This document shows positions 62,621-64,000 of a stretch of DNA of 64,000 nucleotides, in pieces (the first letter of the stretch is position 1; every line of letters starts with the position of its first letter). This DNA comes from Microbulbifer variabilis (GTDB taxonomy: Bacteria; Pseudomonadota; Gammaproteobacteria; Pseudomonadales; Cellvibrionaceae), in assembly GCF_020524905.1 (NCBI RefSeq), contig NZ_JAIVKI010000009.1, positions 111,905 to 175,904 of the forward strand, in the 5' to 3' direction. The notes beneath the pieces are model-generated. The model did not search any database. It had not been told where the DNA came from and was given only the letters and a program-made list of their open reading frames with translations. A program made the position numbers and the translations under genes.

Positions 62621-63949
62621 TTACTTTGGTGAAAAATCTGGCAGATTCAGGGTAAGTGTGGTTTTTTCAATTGGGCGTCCCTCCAAAAACAAGTTGATGG
62701 TTTCTTGTATTTCGGGGGATGCCATAAATAAATTATGCCCGGCATTTTCTACTGTCACCAGAGTGGCATTGTTCAACTTTGAAATTGCCTCGTGTTGGCT
62801 CTCAATGTAGGTTCTCCCATCCAGAGTACCGCTCAAAAGTAAAACAGGGATATCACTGCGGGGGTTACTTCGGAAACCTTCACCCAGGTCAAGCTCCTTG
62901 GCCAATCCATCATAGTGATAGGAAAAATTGAGGTAGTCGCCTAGCAAAGCGTTTTCGGATTGCTCCCTCACTTGCAACTTGCGTTTTTTGCTCATACCTG
63001 AGGCAATATCCATTGCCGTTGGCATGGCGCGCAGGGAAATAGGAGATCCTGGATTGTGGAATCCATCGGGGAAATAACGCTTGGGCACTTGATCAAAAGC
63101 CGGAACCTGCCCCAAATCAATCGCGCGATAGAAGCCTAATAAGTAGGCGGCACTTTGGGGGTCAGCGATAAAAGCGGAGGCTATCTGCTGCATATCCCGA
63201 CGTTGGAGTAAGTAATCCAGATTTCCGCCATCTCGCTGAGGGATCTGGATTTTGATTGGTTCCCGCTCCAGCTTTGTGTGCACTCTTTTGATCAGTGCCT
63301 TGATATCTGGATAGGCAGCTTTAGCGGAGGGTTGTTGATCCACAGCTAGTTGTAGGCGCTCTAGGTAAGATTCAGTGCGTACTGGCAATTTAATGGTCTG
63401 GTCAAGGCCCTCGGCGCTGGAAAGAATAACTCTATCGACCGAGCCTTCAATTTCTTTCAATGCCGCTAAGGCCAAGTGGCTACCATAAGAAGTGCCCCAT
63501 AAAACAATTTTTTCTGCCTCTAAGTGTTGGCGCAGTGCATCCAGGTCGCGAGCGTTTTCCCGGGTGTTATAGCCCCTGAGATCGGTGCCATTTTCGTGCC
63601 AGAATGCTAAGCATTCAAGCAGTGCCTTGCGATGATATTCTATGTATTTAGCGTCAGAAATTTTTTCCAGTGTGGGAACCACTTGCCGGGATTCACAGTT
63701 AGGAAGATCGTTGGAGCGGCCGGTGCCCCTCTGGTCCAAGGCGATAACATCGCCGTACTCCCGCAGAGCCATAAACATATCAAAACGGTAGTTAACGGCC
63801 AAAATACCCGACCCACCTGGACCACCAGCCAGATAGATGATGGGTGAGCCCGGTTGTTTTCCGGTTGCAGGAAAGCGTACATAGTCGGCCCTGAAAAAAG
63901 CCGCTAGGCCTTGTGGCACTAAGGCTGTATGGCTATACGGCATAGCCAT
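62621..63949 (-). CDS. Alpha/beta hydrolase of the TAP/prolyl-aminopeptidase type
   Basis: The 442-residue protein has IIYLAGGPGGSGI, DQRGTGRSND and the nucleophile elbow WGTSYGSHLALAAL. The catalytic Asp is likely in LSGTLDGRTY and the His in NAGHNLFMASPE, near the C terminus. A lid region separates the nucleophile from the rest. That is the proline iminopeptidase/tripeptidyl-peptidase (TAP-like) layout; S33 peptidase or esterase activity is plausible. An in-frame stop lies shortly upstream of the ATG, so the gene is complete. No signal peptide is visible. Confidence 0.85.
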   Translation of the reverse strand: MAMPYSHTALVPQGLAAFFRADYVRFPATGKQPGSPIIYLAGGPGGSGILAVNYRFDMFMALREYGDVIALDQRGTGRSNDLPNCESRQVVPTLEKISDAKYIEYHRKALLECLAFWHENGTDLRGYNTRENARDLDALRQHLEAEKIVLWGTSYGSHLALAALKEIEGSVDRVILSSAEGLDQTIKLPVRTESYLERLQLAVDQQPSAKAAYPDIKALIKRVHTKLEREPIKIQIPQRDGGNLDYLLQRRDMQQIASAFIADPQSAAYLLGFYRAIDLGQVPAFDQVPKRYFPDGFHNPGSPISLRAMPTAMDIASGMSKKRKLQVREQSENALLGDYLNFSYHYDGLAKELDLGEGFRSNPRSDIPVLLLSGTLDGRTYIESQHEAISKLNNATLVTVENAGHNLFMASPEIQETINLFLEGRPIEKTTLTLNLPDFSPK

Positions 63950-64000
63950 TTCGACCAGTTTTCGCTATTCTGAGTCAAATTTCTGGTCGAAATGCTCAAG

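Overview
The window looks like chromosome from a marine gammaproteobacterium of the Cellvibrionales type, most like Microbulbifer or a close relative. This rests on gene order and content and not on a database search. Three blocks support it. The first is ygfZ / sdhE-ygfX / nadB / rpoE-rseA-rseB-rseC / mucD / lepA-lepB-rnc-era-recO-acpS. The second is gacS / cysM / relA-mazG. The third is a set of secreted enzymes with CBM2 modules. No rRNA, tRNA, CRISPR array, prophage or intact insertion sequence was seen.

Layout. 0-7 kb: a lemA-TPM membrane operon, yaeQ, yajQ, a tandem pair of secreted beta-propeller-like proteins, and two uracil-DNA glycosylase-superfamily genes joined by a one-base overlap. 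7-9.6 kb: an AT-rich accessory patch with an unrecognised membrane-anchored protein and two paralogous multi-pass membrane proteins. 9.7-26 kb: a dense housekeeping block (Fe-S and succinate dehydrogenase assembly, NAD synthesis, the sigma-E envelope stress system, muropeptide recycling, translation and secretion, RNA processing, DNA repair, acyl-carrier activation). 26-40 kb: the GacS sensor kinase, cysteine synthase, stringent response (relA, mazG), adk, hemH, an AlgP-like AT-hook protein, tsaB, uppP, a beta-hydroxyacid dehydrogenase and a DUF3524 glycosyltransferase.

40-48 kb is low-density and AT-rich, with signs of decay: a MITE-like element with 28-bp inverted ends, gene fragments, a broken second copy of a YfiM-like gene, and an overlapping dioxygenase-methyltransferase pair. 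48-57 kb: a PcaB-type lyase with an NTF2-like partner, a 1033-residue CBM2-glycosidase-CBM2-SGNH enzyme, a neutral ceramidase and a haloalkane dehalogenase. 57-64 kb: small enzymes and DUF proteins, including a PTPS/QueD-like protein that seems to have lost its zinc ligands, an overlapping DUF2058-DUF1415-DUF99 operon, a double-hotdog thioesterase and a TAP-type alpha/beta hydrolase.

The most interesting candidates are the DUF3524 (GTDC1/QTMAN-like) glycosyltransferase, the zinc-less PTPS-fold protein, the four-module secreted enzyme, the orphan gene cluster at 7.2-9.5 kb, and the GacS-like kinase with a degenerate ATP lid. No complete new defence or biosynthetic system could be demonstrated from sequence alone.
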